Position numbers and translations under genes: made by a program | Shown here: piece after piece, positions 1-8,030 of the stretch | Layout of the letters: the number at the start of each line of letters is the position of its first letter | How positions within the stretch are numbered: the first letter of the stretch is position 1 | Notes under the pieces: generated by a model | Seen by the model: only the letters and a program-made list of their open reading frames with translations | What the model was told of the DNA's origin: nothing | Database searches by the model: none | Assembly (NCBI GenBank): GCA_026770575.1 | Contig: MU657311.1 | Coordinates: 3,557-16,051, forward strand | Length of the DNA: 12,495 bases | Direction: 5' to 3' | Source: Pelagophyceae sp. CCMP2097 | Lineage: Eukaryota > Sar > Pelagophyceae

Positions 1-283
1 CCTTGTCCAGGAGGACGGCTGTGCCCCACGTGTTCAACAACTGCAGCTGCAGCGGCCCCAGCTTCCGTTTGCAGTTGAGGAACTTCGACAGGCCAGCCGC
101 GTTGTTGAACAAACTCGGTTGATCGAAGCCACGAGCTGGCGCCCTCGACCCGAACGCGTACTCGACGATGATCTCACGCAGGTCTTTCTGCGAACGCGGG
201 CCCCCGCGCTGCTTCGAGAGGTGTTCGTACGCGGCCTTGACGACGGGGACGGTGTTTACGACCTTTGTCGGCACCTTTAACCT
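1..283 (-). CDS. C-terminal exon of the MULE-type gene (partial at window edge)
   Basis: The frame is open from about base 283 to base 1, with a protein-like translation rich in charged and aliphatic residues (KVPTKVVNTVPVVKAAYEHL, later FDQPSLFNNAAGL). It lies in the same frame as the upstream exon but beyond a TGA at 289-287. It therefore either follows a short intron (candidate donor GTCCCG at 346, acceptor CAG at 284) or represents a nonsense mutation. No domain is recognised. It runs out of the window, so the true C-terminus and the matching transposon end cannot be seen. Confidence 0.45.
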
Positions 284-3200
284 CTGTCATCCTTCCGTCT
301 GCTCGAGCGCCTCCGCGTCTGCCGGGACGTTTTGCAGCGCCGGGACGTCCGAAAATTTTCGCCCGTCAGTCGCCTGCAGCTTCTTCGCCTCGTCCCACAC
401 GCGCGCGCGCGAGTGCTTTGCAGTCACCGTGTCCATCGTGATGAATTCGTCGACGCGAGGCACCATGCGGGCCAGCTCGTTCGTCTTTAGTTGGTTGAAG
501 TTGGTTTCGGCCATGCTGTCCGTTCTGTGCAAGCGGCTACCGGCGTAGCGCTCCGCCCAGTAGACTTCACAGTCACGCCACTGCTTCTTGTAGTATTTGA
601 GGACATTAGGAAACAATAACGGGTTGGCTTCGCGTCCGTCGAGCTGCGACAAGCTCTCGTTTGTCTTCGCAACAGCGACGCGAGCGAGAGGCACTGCCTC
701 CTCGCCGGTCGGCCCCAACTCCAGAAAGGCGCCGCCCGAGACGATCTTGAAGAGCGACGTGCCCCAAACGTTGGTGGCGTCCTTCAGCCGGTCAGCGCCG
801 AAAACGGTGATCAAGTCGGACTCCCGGCTGCGGAACGCCCTCTCGTCCGGCGCCCGCCGGACCCAGTCGAGCATTCCGGTTATCATCTCACCGACCTAAG
901 GCGCTGGTCATCGCCCCACTGCGCGCGCTCGGGCCCCACGAAGCGCCCGAAGGAGCTGCACGACTGTTCCCTCTCTCTTCCCAAAGGACGCGGTTTCGAC
1001 CTCCATTTGTTCAACTCAGTCGCGCACGCTCAGTTGTCACGGACCCACTCGCGCCAGGCGCGCTGCACGTGGTAAAGGCACCGCGTGATCTGCGACCACT
1101 TCTTTTTCCGGATCTCGGCTAAGATGAAATTGTAATCTCCGTCCTCAGCGCTGAATTCACGCAAGTATGCCGCGTATTTATCGTGCGTCGTGCCGTTGAA
1201 GACCAACAGCGCCGCGTTGCGCATATCCAAACCGCAGTCCGTGCTGATGTGAAGCGGCTGAACGCAGGTGCCGTGCAGCTTTAACTCGACGGCCCGGAGG
1301 AAGTGCTCGAGCCCGGAGACGAGCTCGCGCGCCGTGGTGGTATGACTCAACATCGTGATGACGCGGAGTGGGTGCGCGTCGCGAGAGTACTCGCTCTGAT
1401 TCTTCACTGAAATGGCAGTGACCAGGAGGCTGCCGGAGTCGTAGGATTCGCACGGCACCGGCTGCACGACGTTGCCGGTCGCGTCCATGAAGATGGTGCT
1501 GCCACCTTTGACGAGCCTCCGGTACTCTTCTAGGGCAGCAGGAAGCCATAAGCTGATGGACAGCTCGCCATTGGTCGCCAGCGCGAACCGCTGCATGTAC
1601 CGGTCGACAGCAGACAGCCTCGCCTCCTTGCCGTGCTGCGCTATGAGCGCCTTTTTCACACCTTTGTCCAGCTTAAAGTCGCCTAGGGGCGGTATGACGA
1701 TCGAGCGACTATTCGCTCAGCGCACAGGAATTCGTCGTCTCAAAGGGCATGGGTGTGGAGGTATTGTACGCTGGTGGTCACGCGCCGCCTCAAAGACCTT
1801 CTGCACGACGACGCAGCTCGTGCCAGTCGTTTGTCGGTTGCCCGTCTCCCGTCGGTCGGGCTCCATGTGGTAAAGTCCACCCTTGTAAATCGACGTGGTC
1901 CGCTAGGGCGGCATTCCGGGCGCAGCGTGGCGCTCCCTTGCCCTGTCGACGAGTTGGATGCGCTGATCGCCGCGCACCTGTCCAAAGCCAGCCAAGATTT
2001 GCGTCACGTAGTGCTTGCAGGCGCCTTGCGAGAGGATGGTAATCTCGTACGGCTCAGTGGACTCCGTGCTCCTACGTGTGGATCGTCAGACGCCGCAGCG
2101 CAGCGATCGATGGCTGGCGCCTCTGGAGACGCCGCAGGACCGCGTGGCGCCAGCTCCCGGCCTCCATCTTGCGTGACTCGTTCGTTCGGAATTGGTTGGA
2201 CGCTGGCGTCGACTCCAGGTAGCCTCCGATGTATATCTTGCGCTCGCAATGGACCGCAGCGCAATGAGCATTGCGGTACCACTCGAGGCCGCACACTGTG
2301 GAGCGGTTTCGCCTGCCGCCCCGTTGTCTGATTTTGCCTGCCTTTTCAAAGGCGACGCAGAACTGCGGTCCGAGTAGATGTTCATTTTCGATGATGCAAG
2401 TCCGCAGCGCAGAGGTAACGCCGCCCTTCTTATCCGACGCCCAGACACCAGCGACCGTGTCGACGATCTTTGCCAACTGCTCGCGTTCGATGATGAAGGT
2501 CTGGCGCTCCGGCACCGGGTCGTAGGTCACTTGTGACCCTTGTGACACTGCGCCTAAGCGCGTGGTCCGCGCGTCTTGCTTCGTCGACGGCACGGACGTG
2601 CGCGTCCAAGGCCGTGCGGGGAGGTTTTGGCTGAAAATTTGGTCGAAGTGATACGACTGCCAGTGGTCGCTGTCGCCGCTCAGCAGAAGGGCGGCGTGGG
2701 CGCCGTGCTTTCCCAGCAGGCACACGCAGAGGCGCGCGCACCCGATGCACGCGCAAGTGGCCACAAGACACGGCGGCGAGTCTATCGAAAGACTCGAGTC
2801 TGAAGGCTGCGAGACCGTGAGCATGACTGCGTGCGTCGTCCCCGCCACGGAATCAGACTCGACGAGGCAGCTCGCGACGAAGATGCCATCATCGACGCTG
2901 TTCACGCCCAAGAGCCTTACTCTGCGGCGATCCCGAATGGCTCGGAGAGCCAAGTCGTACTTGCCCGTCGCGCAGGCGCGCACGATGCGCCGGTGCGTAA
3001 GCATTCTGCCGATTTGGCATAGGTCTGACCGGGAACTACCGGCCAGGGCCAGTGCGGACTCCTCCTCGTGGCTGCCGCCATCGCGCGTGTGACCCGCGTG
3101 GCCGTAGGCGCCGCGCAGGTTCGCAGCGCCGGACAACGAGTCGACAGCCATCCGCGGTGGCGCCACTGGTGCTCGGCCGGCCGCCGCGGACGGGTCCTTG

Positions 3201-5483
3201 GCCGCGGCCGTCTCGGGCCGGGGCACAGCCGAGGCGCCATCCTGCGAAGCCGGCTGGGTAGAGCTCGGTTCGCGGACCGCCTTGGGCTGGAGCTGCTTCC
3301 GCACCTCTTGCGCGTCGTCGCCGAGGCGCTGGAGCCCGACCGCAGCGGCGATGGCGCCGACGGGCGTCGAGCCAAAGGGCGCGGCGGCGGGCGCGACGGC
3401 GAGCCCGGCCGCGGCGGGGAGACCATTAACCTACGTGAAGCACGGTCCGCCGGCTTGGCCGACGCAACGACCTGCGGGGCAGACGCACAAGAGGTGGACT
3501 AACAGCACCGCTCTGGCACATGACGGCATCGGCCCACGCCACGAGCTGTCTGGCATACTCGAAAGGGGCAATGCCTGGGGCCGTCTCGTTGCCGGACAAG
3601 TTCAATTTGCGATGAACCTGCCCGATGTCGCCGCCGCCATTCGACACGCACCACTCGACGAAGCGGCGCTGCGCCGTGAAACAAGCGAAAGCCGTCGTCT
3701 TCTTCACCCACGCCTCCAATTGGGCCAGGTAGCTGGCCACCTCGTCGCTACTGAGGACGCCAGGATTCTGGCCGGGCGAGCCGGCGGGCTGCGCGCCGTG
3801 CTCCTTCGTCAGCGCGGGGGCTATCTTGAAGCGCTCCGCTAAAGCTGCGATCGTGGCGAGATCTGCATCGTATAAGGGCTGTACCGACATGTGGGCATTG
3901 CGGTACAGTTCCGAAGCCCTAAAGTCACAGAGCTCCTCGTCAGCACCGCCGCGCGGCAACGTGACGAGGAAAAGCGTTGTGTCCAGCGGGATTTTGTAGT
4001 CGAAGAGCGTGCGGTCGTCGTCAAGCTGCTGGTCCCCGTAGACGAGGCGCTGCTGGTCCGCCGAAATGGCTGTCTCACCCTGGATCAATCTCTTCACGGC
4101 CTTGATCGTGACACCAAGGTCGCCGACGTCCAGCGCGAACTTGGGACTCCCAATCGGCGAAATGCTGATCGAAAACGAATCACGACGGTCGCGAAAGCAG
4201 AGCGTCGGCGGCACGGTCGCAGAATCAAGGAAGCCGCCGGTGTCCTGCTCGAGCTCCAAGCAGCGGCGGCGCCAGCGGCGGCGCGCGCGCTTGACGGCCG
4301 TGGTCTTTGCGGAAATGCCGCCGGCGGCGGCGCGCTTTAGGGCGGGTTGTAAGGCCTCCAAGGTCTTGGCGTGCTCAAGGACGCCCTCGATGGTGCGCCA
4401 GGCGCCCGTGGCGCCGCGGAGCTCCTCGGTGGCGTCAAGGAGCTGCGCCGAGATCGGCGGCAGGCGCGTGCTTTCCGACTCGTAGTGATTGTCCGCATAC
4501 ATCAACGCCGCGTCGCAGGCCTCGCCCCACCGCGACAATGCCGCCGCTCGCACGCGTGCCAGAAGTAAGGCCGCCTCCTGGTCCTCCAATAAAGCCGCGC
4601 CGTCCGCCGCGGTGGCGCCGCGCGGTGGAGCCGCCGTGCCCTTGCCCGGCGGCTCCGCCACTCCGATGCTCAGCGAGTCAAGCGACGTGATGCACCGGTC
4701 GAGACCGTCACTGGCCGAGCGCACGTCGACCTTGGGTGCCCATGGCTCACCTTCGGCGCGGAGCGCGGACGAAGCAGATGCCCTTTGGAAGTTCTGAGGC
4801 TCTGGCGTGTAAAACATCCCCACGCCGAGACCCGACGAGGCCCCGACGCCGCAGCAGAGCACGGACACGCCGACGTCCAAGGCTCGGCCGGCGGCCGCCA
4901 AGTCCACGCCGAAGACGAAGCGCGCAGACTCGGAGTCGCACAGGGCCGCGCCAACAGCAATCAATGCCATGCGGTCTGCGCCGCAGCACCCGCCGCCGGG
5001 AGCGACCGGGACCAGGGCGAGGTCGCAGGACACGGACTCGATGGCGCCCGGGCCCGCGCCCAGCGGCGTCGAGTGTTGTCGCTCCAAGGCCGCGGCCTTG
5101 CGCCGCATCATCTTGCCGCGCAGCTTGTCAGAGGCCTTGCGGCCCAAGTTGCCGCCCGACAACCTACGTAAAGCGCTGTAAGACTCTTACAGTAAGAGAG
5201 GCGTCGAAGCATTCACGAAGTAATAAGAAAGACACTGGAACGACGGCGGCCGGACGTTCTTCACCGAGACGGCACGGTGCGCGCGTTGCGACCCACCCAC
5301 CCGCGTCGACGGCCGCTTCTTCCGCGTGCCGCCCTTGTGTGCCGTCTTGGCTTTGTGGCGGTGGTGCGCCTTCGGGTGGCGAGCCTTGTTGTGGCACGCC
5401 TTTTGTTTCGGCGCATTCTTCTTCTTGTGCTTGTGCTCAAGCTTGCCGCGGTTGCCCCGATCATGATGATGACCCCACGGCAT
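1..5483 (-). CDS. Split MULE-type transposase gene with N-terminal ubiquitin-like domain (3' end outside window)
   Basis: Inferred exon chain on the minus strand: 5483-5236, 5163-3489, 3430-2214 (or 2178), 2071-1978, 1902-1782, 1682-1045, 895 to about 347, and about 283 to beyond base 1. Each junction keeps the reading phase and removes the in-frame stops at 5187, 3433, 1905, 1718, 1032 and 289. Acceptors at 5164, 3431, 2072, 1903, 1683 and 896 are all TAG. The donors at 2214/2178, 1045 and 347 are the least certain. The first ATG is at 5483, but the frame stays open back to another TAG at 5570, so a 5' exon could precede it. In order the product has a Lys/His-rich stretch, an Ala/Gly-rich region, a ubiquitin fold, a SWIM-like motif and a DDE core. 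The family is known to cut and paste DNA between terminal inverted repeats. Splicing, and the continuity of all exons in one transcript, are inference. A set of separate or decayed genes is the alternative. Confidence 0.55.
506..1682 (-). other. MULE-type DDE transposase core
   Basis: Exon 1682-1045 carries FMDATGNVVQP (first Asp, codon at 1485-1483), then HISTDCGLDMRNAALLVFNG (second Asp, codon 1239-1237), then a Trp and C-L-Y-H, the C-x2-H seen in Mutator-like transposases. Exon 895-347 continues with TDSMAETNFNQLK, whose Glu (codon 508-506) is in the right place for the third catalytic residue. The order D, D, C-x2-H, E matches the MULE superfamily. The DATG form of the first motif resembles transposons of animals and protists rather than the plant MuDR form. 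The intron 1044-896 between the last two blocks is inferred from an in-frame TGA at 1032-1030 and a CCTTAG acceptor. An in-frame stop in a dead copy is the alternative. All visible catalytic residues are intact. Confidence 0.72.
2696..2770 (-). other. SWIM-like zinc-binding motif
   Basis: In exon 3430-2214 the protein reads C-x4-C-A-C-x2-C-x3-C-V-C, then GKHGAHAALLL and an aromatic/His-rich tail. Canonical SWIM fingers are C-x-C-x(n)-C-x-H, usually followed by a hydrophobic helix such as AALL. Here the CxC and the helix are present, but the final Cys is replaced by His spaced as H-x2-H, and there are extra cysteines. The motif sits in front of the DDE core, whereas SWIM fingers of MULE transposases usually come after it. 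It is probably a metal-binding, DNA- or protein-contacting module. The assignment rests on spacing only. Confidence 0.45.
3945..4172 (-). other. Ubiquitin-like domain (76 residues, ends Arg-Gly-Gly)
   Basis: This lies within the large exon 5163-3489, about residues 331-406 of that exon. The second half aligns without gaps to ubiquitin positions 30-76, with about half of the residues identical. Conserved landmarks are ADQQRLVYGDQQLDDDRTL, then DY.I and TLFLV, then a closing RGG. The Ile44 position is Val, Val70 is kept, Lys48 is Gln, Lys63 is Leu and Arg72 is Leu. The start is less similar: the first strand FSISIS is hydrophobic but divergent, and there is one extra residue near position 20. 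The diGly is followed directly by ADEE, so the domain is internal. In polyubiquitin and ubiquitin-fusion proteins such a diGly is where deubiquitinases cut. Whether that happens here is inference. Confidence 0.85.
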
Positions 5484-5567
5484 GGCCCCGCGAGGCACCT
5501 GGTCGAGGCAACGTCGTACAACTTGGCCCGCAGCTCGAAAAAAACACCGTGTGACAGCCGCTGTCGC
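5164..5567 (-). CDS. Basic N-terminal exon of the MULE-type gene, with its following intron
   Basis: This frame is open on the minus strand from 5567, directly after a CGCCTAG acceptor-like site, and contains ATG at 5483. The product is strongly basic and His-rich (HKHKKKNAPKQK and repeated KAHH/KAKT blocks), compatible with a nuclear-localisation or nucleic-acid-binding tail. The donor is either CA|GTGTCT at 5235 (72-nt intron) or CT|GTAAGAG at 5190 (27-nt intron). Both give phase 2, which fits the exon starting at 5163. The 72-nt version agrees better with the other intron sizes. Low-complexity basic frames also occur by chance in GC-rich DNA, so confidence is moderate. Confidence 0.4.
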
Positions 5568-5630
5568 CTAGGCGAGGCCGCATAGACTTTTGAATAATTG
5601 ATAAGCCGTCTCGTTAACCCAAGCAAGAGT

Positions 5631-5808
5631 CAGAAGTTAAGTCCATTTAAGGGATATTGTTAACGGAGGTGAAGTCCCTTTAAGAGCATGTGAAGTCACT
5701 TTAAGATCATGCGGGTTTTCTGCCAAGTCATCTTAAGCGTCGAAAATTTCACCAAGTCCCTTTAAGACGGGAACTTTAAAATGACCTCTTAAAGGGACTT
5801 AACTTCTG
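5631..5808. mobile_element. 178-bp MITE-like element with subterminal motif array
   Basis: Terminal inverted repeats of 21 bp at 5631-5651 and 5788-5808 differ at one position; both begin CAGAAGTTAAGTCC. The element is flanked on both sides by GAGT (5627-5630 and 5809-5812), a possible 4-bp target-site duplication. Inside, variants of AAGTCCCTTTAAG recur at 5671, 5692, 5724 and 5753, besides the copies in each terminus. No coding capacity is visible. It lies just upstream of the minus-strand transposase gene, so it could instead be that element's own end. Confidence 0.65.
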
Positions 5809-5814
5809 GAGTCC

Positions 5815-6089
5815 GATGAGGCATGAGGGTGTTTATTTATATCCCGAAGCGAAAAAAGGCTGCGAGCGTTGGAACTGAGCCGCCGACGGGACATGCCTGT
5901 GAAGTGACCTTTACAAGTACGGACCCACTCGAGTGACTACACTCAATGATTGGGGAAGCCAACGACAGGTCGGCGTACGCCACTCGTGGCGTCCGTCCGC
6001 CCTCTCCTCTGGGCCCACTCGACCTTTATTGCCATCACCTCCCCAGTTTTCTCTTGCCGGGATATAAATAAACACCCTCATGCCTCATC
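5815..6089. mobile_element. 275-bp foldback structure with perfect 31-bp inverted arms
   Basis: Bases 5815-5845 are the exact reverse complement of 6059-6089. The arms contain GTGTTTATTTATATCCC, which read from the right-hand copy gives GATATAAATAAACAC and so includes a TATAAATA box-like string. The right arm is itself framed by a second inverted repeat, CTCTTGCCGGGAT at about 6051-6063 and ATCCCGGCAAGAG at about 6087-6099, which the left arm lacks. The interior has no gene I can support and includes the palindrome CACTCGAGTG near 5927. No clear target-site duplication is seen. It could be a MITE or a foldback element. Confidence 0.6.
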
Positions 6090-6105
6090 CCGGCAAGAGG
6101 GATAG

Positions 6106-7012
6106 ATTACCATGGCGCACCGGAGGTACTGCAGACCCCCGAAGGGGGCCTTTGTCCCTTGCGTTTGGGTATTTTAGGGGCAAGTCTGCAGTATCATTTG
6201 TCCCTTGAACGCAGAGTTCCTCCGAGCACATGCGCGCCACTCGCACATCATCTTTGCCGCTGGCGCAACAACCACAACGGGTTCACAATCACTGGGGCCA
6301 TTCAGGCATGCCATTCGGGCGTCGTCCCAAACGGGTTCACTGGAGCCATTTAGGCATGCCACTCGGGCGTCGTCCCAAGCGGGTTCACTGGGGCCATTTA
6401 GGCCAGCCACTCGGGCGCCCACAACGGGGTTTGAACCATTCAGGCTTGCCACTCGGGCACCCACAACGGGGTTTGTCACTCGGACGCCCATAACGGGGTT
6501 TGTCACTCGGGTGCCATTCAGGCTTGCCACTCGGGCACCCAAAACGGGGTTTGTCACTCGGACGCCCACAACGGGGTTTGCCACTCGGGCGCAATTCAGG
6601 CTTGCCACTCGGGCGCCCACAAAGGGGTTTGTCACTCGGACGCCCACAACGGGGTTTGCCACTCGGGCGCCCACAAAGGGGTTTGAGCCATTCAGGCTAG
6701 CCACTCGAGCACCCGCTACGGGGTCAGCGGCTGCGATGAAGCTGCGTTGAAGGACGGACCGGCAAAGCCAGGCCAACCCTCGCGCCACCCTCGCAGCCGC
6801 GCGCAGCAGCATGCTGCATAGGCGTGGGTCTCGCTCTTCTAGAGAACAGGTTCCGCACATATAGAACTGCGAATTAGACGGAAAGACGGACAGACAGACA
6901 AAATTGCGCATGGTGATCTTCAATAACGACCCCCGGAAAAGGGACCTAGATTTTTTCAAATCCAAATACCCCTCCGGGGGTCTGAAAAAATAGAGGGTAG
7001 AGTAAAGGTCAA
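6106..7012. repeat. Dispersed repeat, copy 1 (about 0.9 kb)
   Basis: This shares long stretches with 8031-8937, beginning at ATTACCATGGCGCACCGGAG and ending at TAAAGGTCAA. Shared blocks include the GAACGCAGAGTTCCT segment, the minisatellite, the GGTCAGCGGCTGCGATG segment, the GGACAGACAGACAAAATTGC segment and the final GACCCCCGGA...TCCGGGGGTC inverted pair (6928-6937 and 6973-6982). Copy 1 also has the inverted pair TACTGCAGAC (6127-6136) and GTCTGCAGTA (6184-6193). CAGACCCCCG-like sequences near both ends suggest terminal inverted repeats, but homology between the copies continues outside them, so the true ends are uncertain. Confidence 0.75.
6390..6725. repeat. 27-bp minisatellite with 78-bp higher-order period (copy 1)
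   Basis: The unit is CCACTCGGGCGCCCACAA followed by CGGGGTTTG, 27 bp, repeated about nine times with drift. Some units carry an added ATTCAGGCTTG-type spacer. The CGGGGTTTG cores at about 6463, 6490, 6541, 6568, 6619 and 6646 alternate 27 and 51 bp apart, a 78-bp higher-order repeat. Because the spacings are multiples of three, long frames stay open on both strands (for example repeats of GLPLGRPQR on plus and NPVVGVRV on minus). I treat those as by-products. Confidence 0.8.
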
Positions 7013-7530
7013 TTTAAGATAAGAGAGCGTTCTTTTAAGAATGTTGGCAGTTGCAACGATCCAGGGCCTTTCGCCATTGCGCACCACTGCCCCCCCTCCG
7101 AGCGTGTTTGGGGGCTTACAGGGCAGGTCTGGGGCTAGGCTGGGCCCTGCCAAAGCGGCTGCGTCACCGGCGCCTGCCTTGGGGCTGAAGAGGACGCGGA
7201 ATCTCAAAGGCTTGCAAAAACAAGCTAAAACAAGAGCCAAATAAATCTTATCCTTTGAGTGTTTTTAGAGATTTTTCCCCTAATATCCAAAACACGCCCC
7301 ATCAACGGATTCGGGGAGATCAGGGCCGCGGAGCAAGAAATGCTTCGCGCGCCGGCCACAGGAGCCGGAGGAACAAACGGTCTTTTGCAGAAGCTAGTTC
7401 ATGGGCATCCCCCGCCAGTTCCGAGGCGACGGGACTATCGGAGGTCGATTGCGCTCACACTCTCAAATCGCGACCGAGAAACATATGAATGACGGAACCG
7501 ATTATAGCACTGGGGAGCTGAGTGGTAAAT
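7013..7530. other. Interval without a supported gene
   Basis: This spacer lies between the first dispersed repeat and the 116-bp-arm element. A short plus frame at 7259-7492 (about 77 codons, containing INGFGEIRAAEQEML) looks more protein-like than its surroundings and could be an exon relic. I see no domain, no convincing splice partner and no homology within the window. I find no RNA gene or repeat here. Confidence 0.3.
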
Positions 7531-7542
7531 CCACCAGAAGAT

Positions 7543-7924
7543 CAAAGTAAGTATATGCCAAAGTAAATATCAAGTAAAGTATTGTTTCGCAGCGCCCGCT
7601 TGCTCCCCCGAAGTCGGGAGTGGCGCATTCGATGCGCCGCGTCGCGGGCAATACTTTGCGTTGCGAGTTAATGGGCCCACGTACACAATCACTTGCGAAT
7701 GGTCTCGGGTTCGATTCCCGCAGGGGGCACTCGATTTTGGCGAGTGTAACAAAGGTTTACAAACGCTGCGCGTGTGCGCCGCCCGGAATGTGAGATACAG
7801 AAATGGTACAAAGTATTACCCGCGACGCGGTGCGTCGAATGCGCCACTCCCGGCTTCGAGGGAGCGCGCGGGCGCTGCGAAACAATACTTTTCTTGATAC
7901 TTACTTTGGCAGATACTTACTTTG
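7543..7924. mobile_element. 382-bp inverted-repeat element with 116-bp arms
   Basis: The left arm 7543-7658 and right arm 7809-7924 are inverted copies of each other with only scattered substitutions. Both contain GTATTGTTTCGCAGCGCCCGC and GGGAGTGGCGCATTCGA. Each arm begins CAAAGTAAGTAT and ends AATACTTTG or its variant, so an arm is itself bounded by a short inverted motif. Short direct repeats of CAAAGTAAGTAT occur at the outer ends. On the right the similarity may run on to about 7937. The 150-bp centre contains the tRNA-like T-arm described separately. There is no coding capacity, and no target-site duplication was identified. Confidence 0.8.
7706..7746 (+). other. tRNA T-arm-like sequence (B-box) followed by a hairpin
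   Basis: CGGGTTCGATTCCCG at 7706-7720 is a T-stem/loop with TTCGATT in the loop. It contains a canonical Pol III B-box, GGTTCGATTCC (7708-7718), and is followed by an acceptor-like CAGGGGGCA. A weak A-box-like TTGCGAGTTAATGG lies upstream near 7661. I could not fold a matching 5' acceptor stem or an anticodon arm, so this is a tRNA fragment or tRNA-derived module, not an intact tRNA. Directly after it, CACTCG and CGAGTG (7728-7746) form a 6-bp stem. Confidence 0.55.
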
Positions 7925-8030
7925 GTATTTACTTGGCATGATTCTTTTTAGCTGGAAATTGCTGTAGGAATTCCTATATATATCAAAGGATGGTCACTTC
8001 AGAGCAACGTAATTCAGAGAGTTTTTTTTT

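Noticed and set aside
2917..3426. 169-codon minus-strand frame starting at ATG 3426
   Set aside because: Pro/Arg/Ser-rich shadow of exon 3430-2214. The neighbouring frame carries the SWIM-like motif and joins in phase to the exons on both sides.
4736..5554. 272-codon plus-strand frame opposite the ubiquitin-like exon
   Set aside because: Arg-rich low-complexity translation and no start context. It is the antisense of the ubiquitin-containing exon.
5811..5860. CCGATGAG followed by GAAGCGAAA, reminiscent of a hammerhead ribozyme core
   Set aside because: The core requires CTGATGA, a proper stem II and a GAAA before stem III. Here the second base is C, and I cannot pair stems I or III.
7041..7492. 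Short frames at 7041-7244 and 7259-7492 as genes
   Set aside because: Under 80 codons, no domain, no splice partner and no repeat of the frames elsewhere in the window. Listed only as an unannotated interval.
7640..7735. Intact tRNA gene on the plus strand
   Set aside because: Only the T-arm is convincing. No complementary acceptor stem is found, and the placement that puts T at position 33 gives no anticodon stem.
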